This document shows, piece after piece, positions 7,969 to 16,910 of a stretch of DNA of 64,000 nt. The stretch's first letter is position 1. Every line of letters starts with the position of its first letter. The stretch is from Ottelia alismoides. Lineage: Eukaryota; Streptophyta; Magnoliopsida; Alismatales; Hydrocharitaceae. The notes beneath the pieces are model-generated. The model saw nothing but the letters and a program-made list of their open reading frames with translations, had not been told where the DNA came from and did not search any database. The DNA is taken from contig JAZKJV010000094.1 of assembly GCA_037367405.1 (NCBI GenBank), positions 124,001 to 188,000 on the forward strand, given 5' to 3'. A program made the translations under genes and the position numbers.

Positions 7969-9927
7969 ATGATGGGTAGACGATCTCTTAGGCAGCCTCT
8001 GGCTGCACCGCTTTCGGGCGCGTCTACCTCATCATCTAGGTTGGCTCGCGAGAGCTCAGACCCGCTCTCCGAGCCCGAGTACGACTCCACCCTGTTCCCC
8101 CTCGATCCCCTTTCTGACCTTCCTGAGAGACACGAGCCCGAGGAGAGATTGATACACTTGACAGCACCTGAGTTGGGCTCATTTGATTTTGCAGACGTCG
8201 AGATGGCCGGAGCAGGCAGTTCTGATGATCACTCCCGTAGACCAGAGCATATTGTACTAGACCAGGGAGCGATCAACTCCACCCTGATCGCATCACTCGA
8301 TACAGTTCAGCAGCAGCTCCGCGATCAGGGAGCATTCATGATGGAGATGAGGCGTGAGTTGGAGAGGCTCAGAGCAGAGAGAGACCAGCAGAGCGAGCCC
8401 GAGGAGATCCCCGATGAGGCACAGGCACGAGCCGCAGCAGCAGCAGCAGCAGCCGCGACCGCCGCCGCAGCGGCAGCAGCCGCAGGAGGAGCAGGACCAC
8501 CGAGACCGATGCGGGATTTACACAATCCCGGATCTACACTGATGCACCATTGGGTAGTGGTTCCGGCTATCGTGGGGGACTTCAAGTTCCCCCCGAACAC
8601 CTTGCAGATGCTCCCTCGGTTCCATGGACTTGCTACAGAGGAGCCCCACCTCCACCTCCAAGAGTTTCTTATGATATGCAGCACTGTCCACGACAGACAT
8701 GTGGACCAGGACACGATCAGGATGATCGCATTCCCCTTTTCACTGGCAGATAGAGCAGCCACCTGGCTGAAGCATTTGGGGAGATTTGTCTATACCTGGG
8801 AGCAGCTCCGCACCGAGTACTTGAACAAGTACTATCCACTCGGGCGGACGAATGCAGCGAGGGCCCTGATTAGTAACTTCTCCATGTTCCCCAACGAGCA
8901 GTTCCACGAGGCTTGGGAGAGGTTCAGAGAGCTTTTGGACAGATGCCCGCACCATGACATCACGAAGCCGAACTTAGTTCAGAGCTTCTTCAGTGGGTTG
9001 TCACCAGAGCTACAGGGCCTGGTGAATGCTTCTTGTGGCGGGTCCTACTTCGCCAAGGACCACGACCAGGTCTGGGCTATTTTTGAGGAGATGGCAGAGA
9101 ACTACATGGTGATGTCCCAGACCCGGCTCTACACTCAGAAGACCCAGCCACATCAGCCAGGACCCGTGCAGTACCAGAGGATAGCACGGGTAGATGCAGG
9201 TCCTTCCAGTTCGTCCGCAGTAGCAGCAGCAGCAGCAGAGTCATCAGCTGCAGACATGGGTGTCATCAGCGAGAAGTTGGACCGCATGGAGCTGATAGAG
9301 AAGAAGCAGTGCCAGAGCATAGCGCAGATGGATCAGATGGCACAGGTCTTGAGCGACATGAAGACACAGCTCATGTGTCTCCAGGAGGCACAGACGGCTT
9401 CTCAGCCCCGTCTTCAGTCGCGAGGCGACGCCGGCAGCAGCAGCAGCTCGTCCCAGCGCTCCAGCACCCCAGTGCAGCCTAGACAGGTTCACCTTGTACA
9501 GGCGGAGCCGTACCAGCAGCCGCAGCCCACCTACCAGTCTCCACCATCTCCAGAGATGCAGATGGTGGTCTACCAGCCGGACCAGCCTCTGGCAGTACTC
9601 CCGCCAGCCCCCTTTGATGCCGAGCCGTTGATGGATGTCAACGGGATCTGGTACGACCGACCCCAACCTGGGATCCGACGAGACCATCCCGGATTCAGGT
9701 GGGGGAGTGGTAGTGGCCAGCCCCAGCAGCAGCCGTCAGGACAGGGAGGGCAGTACTCCCATCAGAGAGACCAGCACCAGCCGCAGCAGCAGCCCCCAGT
9801 GTATCAGCTGCAGTCATCCTACGGTCCGCGTCCCTATCAGCAGCAGGGACAGCCTTGGAGATGTGAGCAGCAGGCTCACCAGGGATACCAGCAACACCCT
9901 CCATCCTACCCCTCTTACCCATCATAG
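7969..9927 (+). CDS. gag: Gag region of element 1 (capsid-like protein)
   Basis: 652 codons starting MMGRRSLRQPL. Gag forms the particle that packages element RNA. Residues about 110-145 look like a coiled coil, followed by a poly-Ala run (about 154-176). The retrotransposon Gag core spans about 217-385, with FPFSLADRAATWLKHL and EAWERFRELLDRCPHH as in Athila Gag. A second coiled coil covers about 429-474 and a Gln/Pro-rich tail about 500-652. No CCHC zinc knuckle is present. The frame ends at TAG (9925), and the same frame continues as pol. Elements 3 and 4 have no stop at this place, so TAG is probably a decayed CAG. Confidence 0.88.
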   Translation: MMGRRSLRQPLAAPLSGASTSSSRLARESSDPLSEPEYDSTLFPLDPLSDLPERHEPEERLIHLTAPELGSFDFADVEMAGAGSSDDHSRRPEHIVLDQGAINSTLIASLDTVQQQLRDQGAFMMEMRRELERLRAERDQQSEPEEIPDEAQARAAAAAAAAATAAAAAAAAGGAGPPRPMRDLHNPGSTLMHHWVVVPAIVGDFKFPPNTLQMLPRFHGLATEEPHLHLQEFLMICSTVHDRHVDQDTIRMIAFPFSLADRAATWLKHLGRFVYTWEQLRTEYLNKYYPLGRTNAARALISNFSMFPNEQFHEAWERFRELLDRCPHHDITKPNLVQSFFSGLSPELQGLVNASCGGSYFAKDHDQVWAIFEEMAENYMVMSQTRLYTQKTQPHQPGPVQYQRIARVDAGPSSSSAVAAAAAESSAADMGVISEKLDRMELIEKKQCQSIAQMDQMAQVLSDMKTQLMCLQEAQTASQPRLQSRGDAGSSSSSSQRSSTPVQPRQVHLVQAEPYQQPQPTYQSPPSPEMQMVVYQPDQPLAVLPPAPFDAEPLMDVNGIWYDRPQPGIRRDHPGFRWGSGSGQPQQQPSGQGGQYSHQRDQHQPQQQPPVYQLQSSYGPRPYQQQGQPWRCEQQAHQGYQQHPPSYPSYPS

Positions 9928-9987
9928 CAGCTCCAGCAGCCTCACCCACAGAGAGGCCACCCGTCGGGCTCCCACGAGAGCCCCGCT

Positions 9988-12900
9988 TTGGATGACATCG
10001 CCCGCCTCCTCACGGACCAGCAGGCTACATTCCGACGGGAGATGGACGAGTTCCGCCAGGAGATGCGGGACCTGGTGAGAGGGAAGGCCGCCATACCAGC
10101 CCAGATAGAGCCCAATCCGAACAGCCTCAAGAGGAAATCTGAGCAGGTAGTACATACTGAGTCAGCCACTCCTAGTGACCCATTTGATGATACATCTTCG
10201 GATTTATTTGATGCTGATTTTGTCACACTTAGGAGCGGTAGGACCCCAGCAGGCGGCGGCGCCTCATCTGAGCACCATCCCGAGGCGCCACAGGAGGAGG
10301 AGGAGAGCGGTACTGAGGCCGCTCCAGACGATGACGGTGGTACTGAGGCCACCAAGGATGCTGATCCCACTGGCGGTACTGAGGCCGCCGCTTCACCAGA
10401 TCTAGGAGGTGGTACTGATGCCACCCATGCAGCCGAGCCAGCCCGCGGTACTGATGCCGCGCGACGTCTACCTTCAGCAGCAGCAGAGCAGCCAGCCCGT
10501 GGTGGTACTGAGGCCACCGGTGTTTGTAGAGACAGAGATGTTGTTTTTCCTCGTGTCCATGTATCTCAGAATTCTGCTATGAATAAAGGAAAAGGTTTAC
10601 TTTCTTTTGGTCCCACTGTGGTGCATGATGTATGTGTGGATCCGGTCCTTGAACCGTCTAGACCTTTTCCTAGTCCTTCATCTGAGAAGGACCCAGTGAT
10701 CCCCTTCCCTAGAGCCCTTCAGATGGGGAAGGGGAAGAAAAATGATCCAAAAAAGAGAGAGCTTGAGGAATTCAGCCAGAGCATGATAGATCGGTTTCAC
10801 ATTCAGCTGACCCTCCAGGAGGCTTTGCAGCACATCCCCCTTCTCCAGAGATCTTTGAGAGAGAGGACTACAGTCAGGAGGAGGAGGAGGAACCACACTT
10901 CAGAGATCCATGTGCTGACCAAAGCCACGTGCTTTGCGATCCAGAACCGACTGCCAGCCAAGAGGCCAGATTCAGGGGCCCCGTATGTCAGATGCCAGAT
11001 TAGTGAGCAGTGGTTCGACCGTACTCTTCTAGATAGCGGATCGTCGATTAACCTTCTTCCGGCAGCCCTTCTCGACCGCTTCGAGTTGGGCACTCTTCGA
11101 CAGAGCAGGACAGTCCTTCAGTTCGCTGATCGATCTGTCAAGAGGCCGAAGGGGTTATTACGAGACGTTATCGTCACGATTCAGGGTCTGCAATTCCCCG
11201 TGGACTTCGTAGTGCTGGACATGGAGATCCCTGAGTCAGTGACCGATACCCCCATCATCCTTGGTCGTCCGTTCTTGGCCACAGCCAAGGCGGTGACTGA
11301 TCATGATAGCGGGAAGGTGTACTTTTGCGTCCAGGGCGAGAGTATACAAATAGAGACGGTCGAGGACTATAGAGCCAGATTCATATCCCGCTCAGATGCG
11401 AGTACCGATTCAGAGCAGCTGACAGACGCAGAGCCAGACATCCACCAGGACTGTGATTTTGTGATCACAGATGATGAGGCAGCTTGGGCAGACCTTGAGA
11501 CACAGACCACCCTCTCACTTTCAGACACAGCTGATGCAGAGATGATAGCAGAGGGGAGTCTGGAGAGCACAGACCTGGTTCAGGATACCATTGCGGCAGC
11601 AGAGCCGGTCCTCGATCGCAGCACGATGACTAGTGGTGGTGGTGCTGAGGCCACCTTGTTTTCCGGTGGTACTGATGCCACCGTTTCTGATGCAGATCCC
11701 TCGGATTCAGAGTCTGATTGGGCCGATTGCTATGATCAGATGCCAGAATTGAGTCCAGTTGAGCCTATAGATGAGGAGGAGGTAGAGGCAGAGCAGACCA
11801 GAGACAGTGCAGTAGAGCCGCCTTCTCCCGATCCAGTTTGCGAGAGTATGCTTTCACTTTCCCAGGCAGATTTGGCAGACCTTGCAGCTTTCACTCAGTT
11901 TCTTCCGCAGCCAGATTTGCCGGCACCCAGCATTCCAGAGCTGAAGCCGCTCCCTACTTCGCTGAAGTATCGATTCCTTGCGGGCGATCCAGAGATGTAC
12001 CCAGTCATCATCTCCGCTGAGTTGACTAGAGAGCAGGAGTCCCGTTTGATGGGGGTTCTTGAAAAGAACCGCAAGGCGATCGGATGGAGCGTAGCAGATC
12101 TCCATGGGATTAGTCCATCAGTATGCTCCCACCATATCTATCTCGAGGAAGGGGCAAAGCCGTCGCGTGAGTTCCAGCGGCGTCTGAACCCCAACCTGAG
12201 AGAGGTTGTCATGAAGGAAATATCAAAATGGTGGGGTGCAGGTTTTATTTATCCCATTTCTGACTCCAAGTGGGTTAGCCCCTTGCATGTGGTGCCCAAG
12301 AAGACGGGCATCACGACTGTGATCAGTGAGTCGGGAGAGGAGATTGCTACACGAGTACCCACCTCTTGGAGGGTTTGTGTTGACTACAGGAGACTCAACC
12401 AAGCCACCAAGAAGGACCATCTCCCCCTGCCTTTTATTGACCAGATCATTGAGAGACTGGCAGGGAAGAGCCATTATTGCTTCCTGGATGGGTACTCGGG
12501 CTACAACCAAGTGGCCATCGCTCCTGAGGACCAGGAGAAGACCACCTTTACCTGTCCCTTCGGCACATACGCTTTTCGACGCATGCCATTTGGGCTATGC
12601 AATGCCCCTGCGACTTTTCAGAGGTGCATGCTGTCGATCTTCTCGGACATGGTAGGGGAGTGCTTGGAGGTCTTCATGGATGATTTCTCGATCTACGGCG
12701 ACGGATTTGATTCTTGTCTTGACTGCCTAGATCGAGTACTCCAGCGATGTATTGAGTATCACTTGGTGCTATCTTGGGAGAAGAGTCACTTCATGGTGAC
12801 TCAAGGGACGGTGCTTGGCCACATCATCTCCAACAGGGGCATGGAGGTTGATCCGGCCAAGGTTGATGTCATTAGGAAACTCACACCGCCGTCCAATCTG

Positions 12901-14619
12901 AGACAGTTACGGTCATTTCTGGGGCACGTTGGATTTTATAGGAGATTTATTCAGGATTTTAGCAGGATTGCCCGACCGTTGACCGACCTCTTGACGAAAG
13001 ACACCGAGTTCCTTGTCGATGACAAGTGTCTTTCGTCGTTTGCTACTCTCCAGCAGTGCGTGATTGAGGCTCCTGTCCTCCAGCCGCCTGATTGGTCTCT
13101 CCCATTCGAGATCATGACGGACGCCTCCGATTTTGCTGTAGGGGCAGTGCTGGGACAGAGGAGGGATGGAGTACCATTTGCTATACACTACGCTAGCCGC
13201 ACATTGGATTCCGCCCAGCGGAATTATACAGTCACAGAGAAGGAGATGCTAGCCGTGGTGTTTGCCCTGGATAAGTTTAGATCATATATCATTGGATCTA
13301 GAGTGACTTTGTTTACAGATCACACCGCCATCAGGTACCTCATGGCAAAGAAGGATGCCAAGGCCAGACTGACTAGATGGATCCTTCTACTCCAGGAGTT
13401 CGACATTGAGATCAAAGATAAGCCTGGAGTCAAGAATGTGGTGGCGGATCACCTCTCCCGATTAGAGCAGCCTGAGGATTCTGAGCAGATTGATCCTATT
13501 AGAGATACCTTCCCAGATGAGGCGATTCTTGCTATCGCCTCACTCCCATGGTACGCCGATATTGTGAACTTTCTCGTTGCTGGGAAAGTCCCACAAGATT
13601 GGCCCAGGCAGAGGCTTGAGACCTTCCTAGCGAAGGCCAGGTCTTACCATTGGGAGGATCCCATCCTTTACCACGAGGGAGGGGACAGCGTCTGGCGTCG
13701 GTGTATTCCTCAGGAGGAACACCATAGCGTCCTCACTTACTGCCACAAGCTTGAGGCAGGAGGACATCATTCTGGGAGGAGAACGGCACAGAAAGTGCTC
13801 CAATCCAGCTTGTGGTGGCCTACCCTCTTCAAGGACTCAGATGAGTTCGTGAAGAGGTGTACTGACTGTCAGAGGATGGGCACTTGTGGACAGCGTGATA
13901 TGATGCCGATGCAGCCCATTCACTTCTGTGAGGTTTTTGACGCATGGGGCATCGATTTCATGGGTCCATTCCCTAAGAGTCAGGGATTTGAGTACATTCT
14001 GTTGGCCGTAGACTATGTGAGTCGTTGGGTGGAGGCTATCCCCGCCCGAGCCGCTGATGCGAGGACAGTTTGCAGATTTTTGAGGAAGCATATCATCACG
14101 CGGTTCGGGGTTCCACGAGTTCTTATTTTTGATGGGGGATCTCACTTCATCAACGACCAGGTGAAGGCACTTGCTAGCGAGTTCGGCATAGATCATCGTG
14201 TTGCTACACCATACCATCCACAGACGAATGGTCTAGCCGAAGTGTCGAATAGGGAGATCAAGACTATTCTGCAGAAAGTCGTCCGCCCTGACCGAAAGGA
14301 TTGGTCACAGCTATTGGACTCGGTCTTGTGGGCATATAGGACGTCTTTCAAGACACCTTTGGGCACATCTCCCTTTCGCCTCGTATATGGCAAACCCTGT
14401 CACCTACCAGTTGAGCTGAGGCACAAGTCACTCTGGGCAGTTACAGACATTCTCATGGATCCAGATGGTATAGGAGACCAGAGGAGGGCAGAGCTAGCTG
14501 CCCTGGAAGAGCTTAGAGATTCAGCTTTCTCAAGCAGCCTACATTATAAGGAGAGAGTCAAGGAGTGGCATGATTCTCATATCAGCCACAAGCATTTTGA
14601 GATTGGACAGAGAGTATGA
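9988..14619 (+). CDS. pol: Pol polyprotein of element 1: PR, RT, RNase H, integrase
   Basis: In the same frame as gag. Residues about 90-175 hold GGT(E/D)A repeats. The protease has LLDSGSS (Asp about 349) and [10 protein letters not shown] (about 424). An acidic linker (about 460-640) follows. RT has [12 protein letters not shown] (about 793) and FMDD (896-899, nt 12673-12684). RNase H begins [14 protein letters not shown] (about 1045). Integrase has an HHCC finger (His about 1253; CTDC about 1290) and a D,D35E triad (nt 13954, 14131, 14239). The middle Asp sits in FDGG where other copies have SDGG. The frame ends at TGA (14617), where other copies have TGG, so the GPY/F tail is cut off. Acts in reverse transcription and insertion. 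Confidence 0.9.
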   Translation: MDDIARLLTDQQATFRREMDEFRQEMRDLVRGKAAIPAQIEPNPNSLKRKSEQVVHTESATPSDPFDDTSSDLFDADFVTLRSGRTPAGGGASSEHHPEAPQEEEESGTEAAPDDDGGTEATKDADPTGGTEAAASPDLGGGTDATHAAEPARGTDAARRLPSAAAEQPARGGTEATGVCRDRDVVFPRVHVSQNSAMNKGKGLLSFGPTVVHDVCVDPVLEPSRPFPSPSSEKDPVIPFPRALQMGKGKKNDPKKRELEEFSQSMIDRFHIQLTLQEALQHIPLLQRSLRERTTVRRRRRNHTSEIHVLTKATCFAIQNRLPAKRPDSGAPYVRCQISEQWFDRTLLDSGSSINLLPAALLDRFELGTLRQSRTVLQFADRSVKRPKGLLRDVIVTIQGLQFPVDFVVLDMEIPESVTDTPIILGRPFLATAKAVTDHDSGKVYFCVQGESIQIETVEDYRARFISRSDASTDSEQLTDAEPDIHQDCDFVITDDEAAWADLETQTTLSLSDTADAEMIAEGSLESTDLVQDTIAAAEPVLDRSTMTSGGGAEATLFSGGTDATVSDADPSDSESDWADCYDQMPELSPVEPIDEEEVEAEQTRDSAVEPPSPDPVCESMLSLSQADLADLAAFTQFLPQPDLPAPSIPELKPLPTSLKYRFLAGDPEMYPVIISAELTREQESRLMGVLEKNRKAIGWSVADLHGISPSVCSHHIYLEEGAKPSREFQRRLNPNLREVVMKEISKWWGAGFIYPISDSKWVSPLHVVPKKTGITTVISESGEEIATRVPTSWRVCVDYRRLNQATKKDHLPLPFIDQIIERLAGKSHYCFLDGYSGYNQVAIAPEDQEKTTFTCPFGTYAFRRMPFGLCNAPATFQRCMLSIFSDMVGECLEVFMDDFSIYGDGFDSCLDCLDRVLQRCIEYHLVLSWEKSHFMVTQGTVLGHIISNRGMEVDPAKVDVIRKLTPPSNLRQLRSFLGHVGFYRRFIQDFSRIARPLTDLLTKDTEFLVDDKCLSSFATLQQCVIEAPVLQPPDWSLPFEIMTDASDFAVGAVLGQRRDGVPFAIHYASRTLDSAQRNYTVTEKEMLAVVFALDKFRSYIIGSRVTLFTDHTAIRYLMAKKDAKARLTRWILLLQEFDIEIKDKPGVKNVVADHLSRLEQPEDSEQIDPIRDTFPDEAILAIASLPWYADIVNFLVAGKVPQDWPRQRLETFLAKARSYHWEDPILYHEGGDSVWRRCIPQEEHHSVLTYCHKLEAGGHHSGRRTAQKVLQSSLWWPTLFKDSDEFVKRCTDCQRMGTCGQRDMMPMQPIHFCEVFDAWGIDFMGPFPKSQGFEYILLAVDYVSRWVEAIPARAADARTVCRFLRKHIITRFGVPRVLIFDGGSHFINDQVKALASEFGIDHRVATPYHPQTNGLAEVSNREIKTILQKVVRPDRKDWSQLLDSVLWAYRTSFKTPLGTSPFRLVYGKPCHLPVELRHKSLWAVTDILMDPDGIGDQRRAELAALEELRDSAFSSSLHYKERVKEWHDSHISHKHFEIGQRV

Positions 14620-14829
14620 CTGTTTGATGCGAGGCTTAGACTATTTCCAGGGAAGCTACAGAGCAAATGGAAAGGACCTTATCTGGATCGGAAGGTACAC
14701 GACAACGGTAGCATCGACATATCTGAGTTGTCTTCTGAGAGTACCTTCCGAGTGAACGGCCAACGGCTCAAGCCATTTCTAGATCATGAGCCGCGGGTCG
14801 TTGATATTGCCCCTATTCATTTTGCGTGA
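14620..14829 (+). pseudogene. Integrase C-terminal (GPY/F) remnant of element 1
   Basis: This is the in-frame continuation after the TGA. It encodes [19 protein letters not shown] and a GPY-type module, ending at TGA 14827-14829, the original pol terminus (PIHFA). The GPY/F module follows the catalytic core in chromovirus and Athila integrases. It would be made only by readthrough. Confidence 0.8.
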
Positions 14830-14960
14830 GATGTGGTCTTTGACTCACATCTAATGCATCTCACGCCTGAGCTTTACTGATCCTCCGCTGTACATAGATC
14901 CAGATGTCCATATCAGCACATTCTTTAGTCCCACATCCCTTTCTTCATCTTGTGATTATG

Positions 14961-15168
14961 CTATACTTAGGGTGCACTTTACCCTAAGTATAGGGGGGAT
15001 GTGAGACCTTTCGGGTATTTCTTTTGTTTCTGTCTACCCCTACTTTACTGCCTATACTTAGGGATATCTTACCCTAAGTATAGGGGGGGTAGACCCTGTA
15101 CATTCTCCACTCGGTTTTCCCTTCGTGTACAGACTGCTATACTTAGGATTACTTGATCCTAAGTATAG
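14961..15168 (+). repeat. Three hairpins built from the polypurine-tract motif
   Basis: Stems at 14961-14993 (CTATACTTAGGGT / ACCCTAAGTATAG), 15052-15083 and 15137-15168. Each is followed by a G5-G7 run, giving AAGTATAGGGGG-like tracts. A fourth copy without a left arm lies at 15293-15306 (CTAAGTATAGGGGGG). The true polypurine tract before the 3' LTR is the same motif. Elements 2 (36731-36938) and 3 (45026-45234) keep the three hairpins. Confidence 0.85.
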
Positions 15169-15309
15169 GGGGAAGACCCGAGTCCCTCTTGACTTTTCAT
15201 CTCCTTTTGTATAGCCTTCCTTTTCACTTCCCTATACATAGCACGAGTTATGTCTTCTTCATCGCTCTTGACTCTGAGGACATCGTTCGAGCTAAGTATA
15301 GGGGGGTGT

Positions 15310-16073
15310 GTATATATTTCAGATATACTTTAGCCATAACTCGTACTTTGTGTGAGTGTGTTAATAAATAAAAATGGCTAAAAACCACAAAAATTTAAAA
15401 ATTTTCATGTACATAATCTTCTTTTATTTGCACATACATAGCTAGTGTACAAATATTTTTGTAAAAATGATTTCAAAAATCTTTTGTGTAAAGCTTGTGT
15501 AAATATTTTTGTATCAAAATTATGAATATAGTACAAAATTTTTCCAAAATGTTTTGAAAATCAAAAGTTTGCAAAAATCTTGTGTAAATGTGTGTAAATA
15601 TCTTTTTGCAAAACTTGCACTTCATGCATCATTATTCATGATTTCAAAACATTTTTCAAAAATTTTGCATGATTGTAAAATTTGTGTAAATATGCATCTT
15701 TTTGTACATATGTATATAGTTTTTCTGGATGATAGTTGACATTTAAACTAAGCCTGGAATCAAATTGAGAAATGGAGCTTGATTAAGATCTTAATCCACC
15801 TAATTTCTAAGAGGAACCTTATAGGGCTTAGGTTTAAGGCTTTTCAGGTCCATGGTGACTTAATTTCTTGAGTCCACTAGGCTATGATCACATGTCATCT
15901 CAATGAGCCTAAGTAGAGCACTTAACAACAACACATGACTCATATAGATTATGGCTTTACTTGGACAACCGCACTATGCACCGAGCTCTCTACGGATGAG
16001 ATGGTGAGGAGGCAGTCTTCCTTGGCTTGGGGTAGCATATGATGGTAGTACTTCTAGGCGGAACCTCTCTTCT
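15310..16073. other. AT-rich untranslated stretch after pol, element 1
   Basis: No sense ORF of note. TGTAAATA occurs at 15498, 15593 and 15685 and TGTATATA near 15708, continuing the motif seen in U3. The inverted pair CACGAGTTATG / CATAACTCGTA (about 15240 and 15337) straddles its start. Elements 2 and 3 carry the same stretch with indels. Confidence 0.5.
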
Positions 16074-16529
16074 TCATTTAGTGAAGGAAGTGCGTCTCAA
16101 CTTGGTCTGGTTGCCATGAGGTCTAACGACGGGAGTTGTGGGTTGCAATAAAGCTTCAAAAGAGGGATAGTCTACTGGCTCAAGAGGAAAAACTCCTTGT
16201 ATATATGCTGCACATGTATATGTTGTATAGATGCACTCGAAAAAAAAATGTGCAAAAAGAAAAGAACTCCAAAAAAGTGGTGGGTCTGAGAGAAAATGAT
16301 AATCCCACCGGAGTATGTATATAAGTGCAATAAGCAAAGCTTGGTTTCATGATCCATCTGTTGTAGCTTGCAGCAGGGAGACTTGGCTACACTGGTCAAG
16401 CTCCCAAGGGTACTTGGCTACACTGGCCTTGACCCATTCTCTTCTTCCCCCTCTTCTTGAGCCGGTTGTACTTGAACTTAGAAGGGAATACCCCGCTCCT
16501 CGAGGAAAGAGTGGCCAGATTGAGGTCAT
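16074..16529 (-). pseudogene. Antisense two-exon small gene, element 1 copy (broken)
   Basis: Exon 1 is 16529-16358 (ATG start, MTSIWPLFPRGAGYS) and exon 2 starts at 16207. The candidate intron is 150 nt, 16357-16208. The exons join in the frame YIQGVFPLEPVDYPSFEALL. Here the donor is AT instead of GT, and exon 2 stops early at TGA (16076-16074) where element 2 has AGA. I do not recognise the protein: it is basic and Arg-rich, with no signal peptide or membrane segment in the spliced form. It lies opposite to gag-pol, where env-like genes of Athila relatives would be on the sense strand. Intact-looking copies are in elements 2 and 3. Confidence 0.5.
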
Positions 16530-16894
16530 AGAGTTACCTTGTTAGGGAGGGTTGTCGAGTTGCCATTTCTGAGGTGGAGAGCTTAGACCTCACTTTCACA
16601 GGACAAGAAAAGATTCATGGTCTTCAGGGATTGTGATTGATGACTTGTTCTGATCTGGAGCATTGAGGAGTCTTGGTTATAGAATAGTGGAACTTAGAGG
16701 CTGTTAGGTTTTAAGCTTAAGTCTAAATAAGGTTCCGACACATTAATAATCCAAAGATCTGATTGAGCTCCGTACCTCAATTTAATGAAGGCAAGTTTAA
16801 TAATCAACCTTGATCCATGTACATTCTCTTTTTCTTTTTCTTTCTTTCTTTTTCACTTCTTTTTCAAATAAGTGTTTGCTAAGGGACTAGCAAA

Positions 16895-16910
16895 GTATAG
16901 TATAGGGGGG
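16895..16910 (+). other. Polypurine tract of element 1
   Basis: GTATAGTATAGGGGGG directly abuts the 3' LTR. It primes plus-strand DNA. Just upstream, TTTGCT and AGCAAA form a small inverted repeat. Confidence 0.85.

Noticed and set aside
8325..8762. Minus-strand frame of 145 codons opposite gag
   Set aside because: Shadow of the Ala-coding repeat; no independent conservation.
9925..9933. Programmed readthrough of TAG between gag and pol
   Set aside because: The stop is at a different codon in element 2 and absent in elements 3 and 4, so mutation is more likely than a conserved recoding site.
14961..15083. CCCTAA motifs as telomere-like repeats
   Set aside because: Only single units inside hairpin arms; no tandem array.
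14830..16910. Sense env-like ORF after pol
   Set aside because: No sense frame longer than about 76 codons and none shared by the copies.
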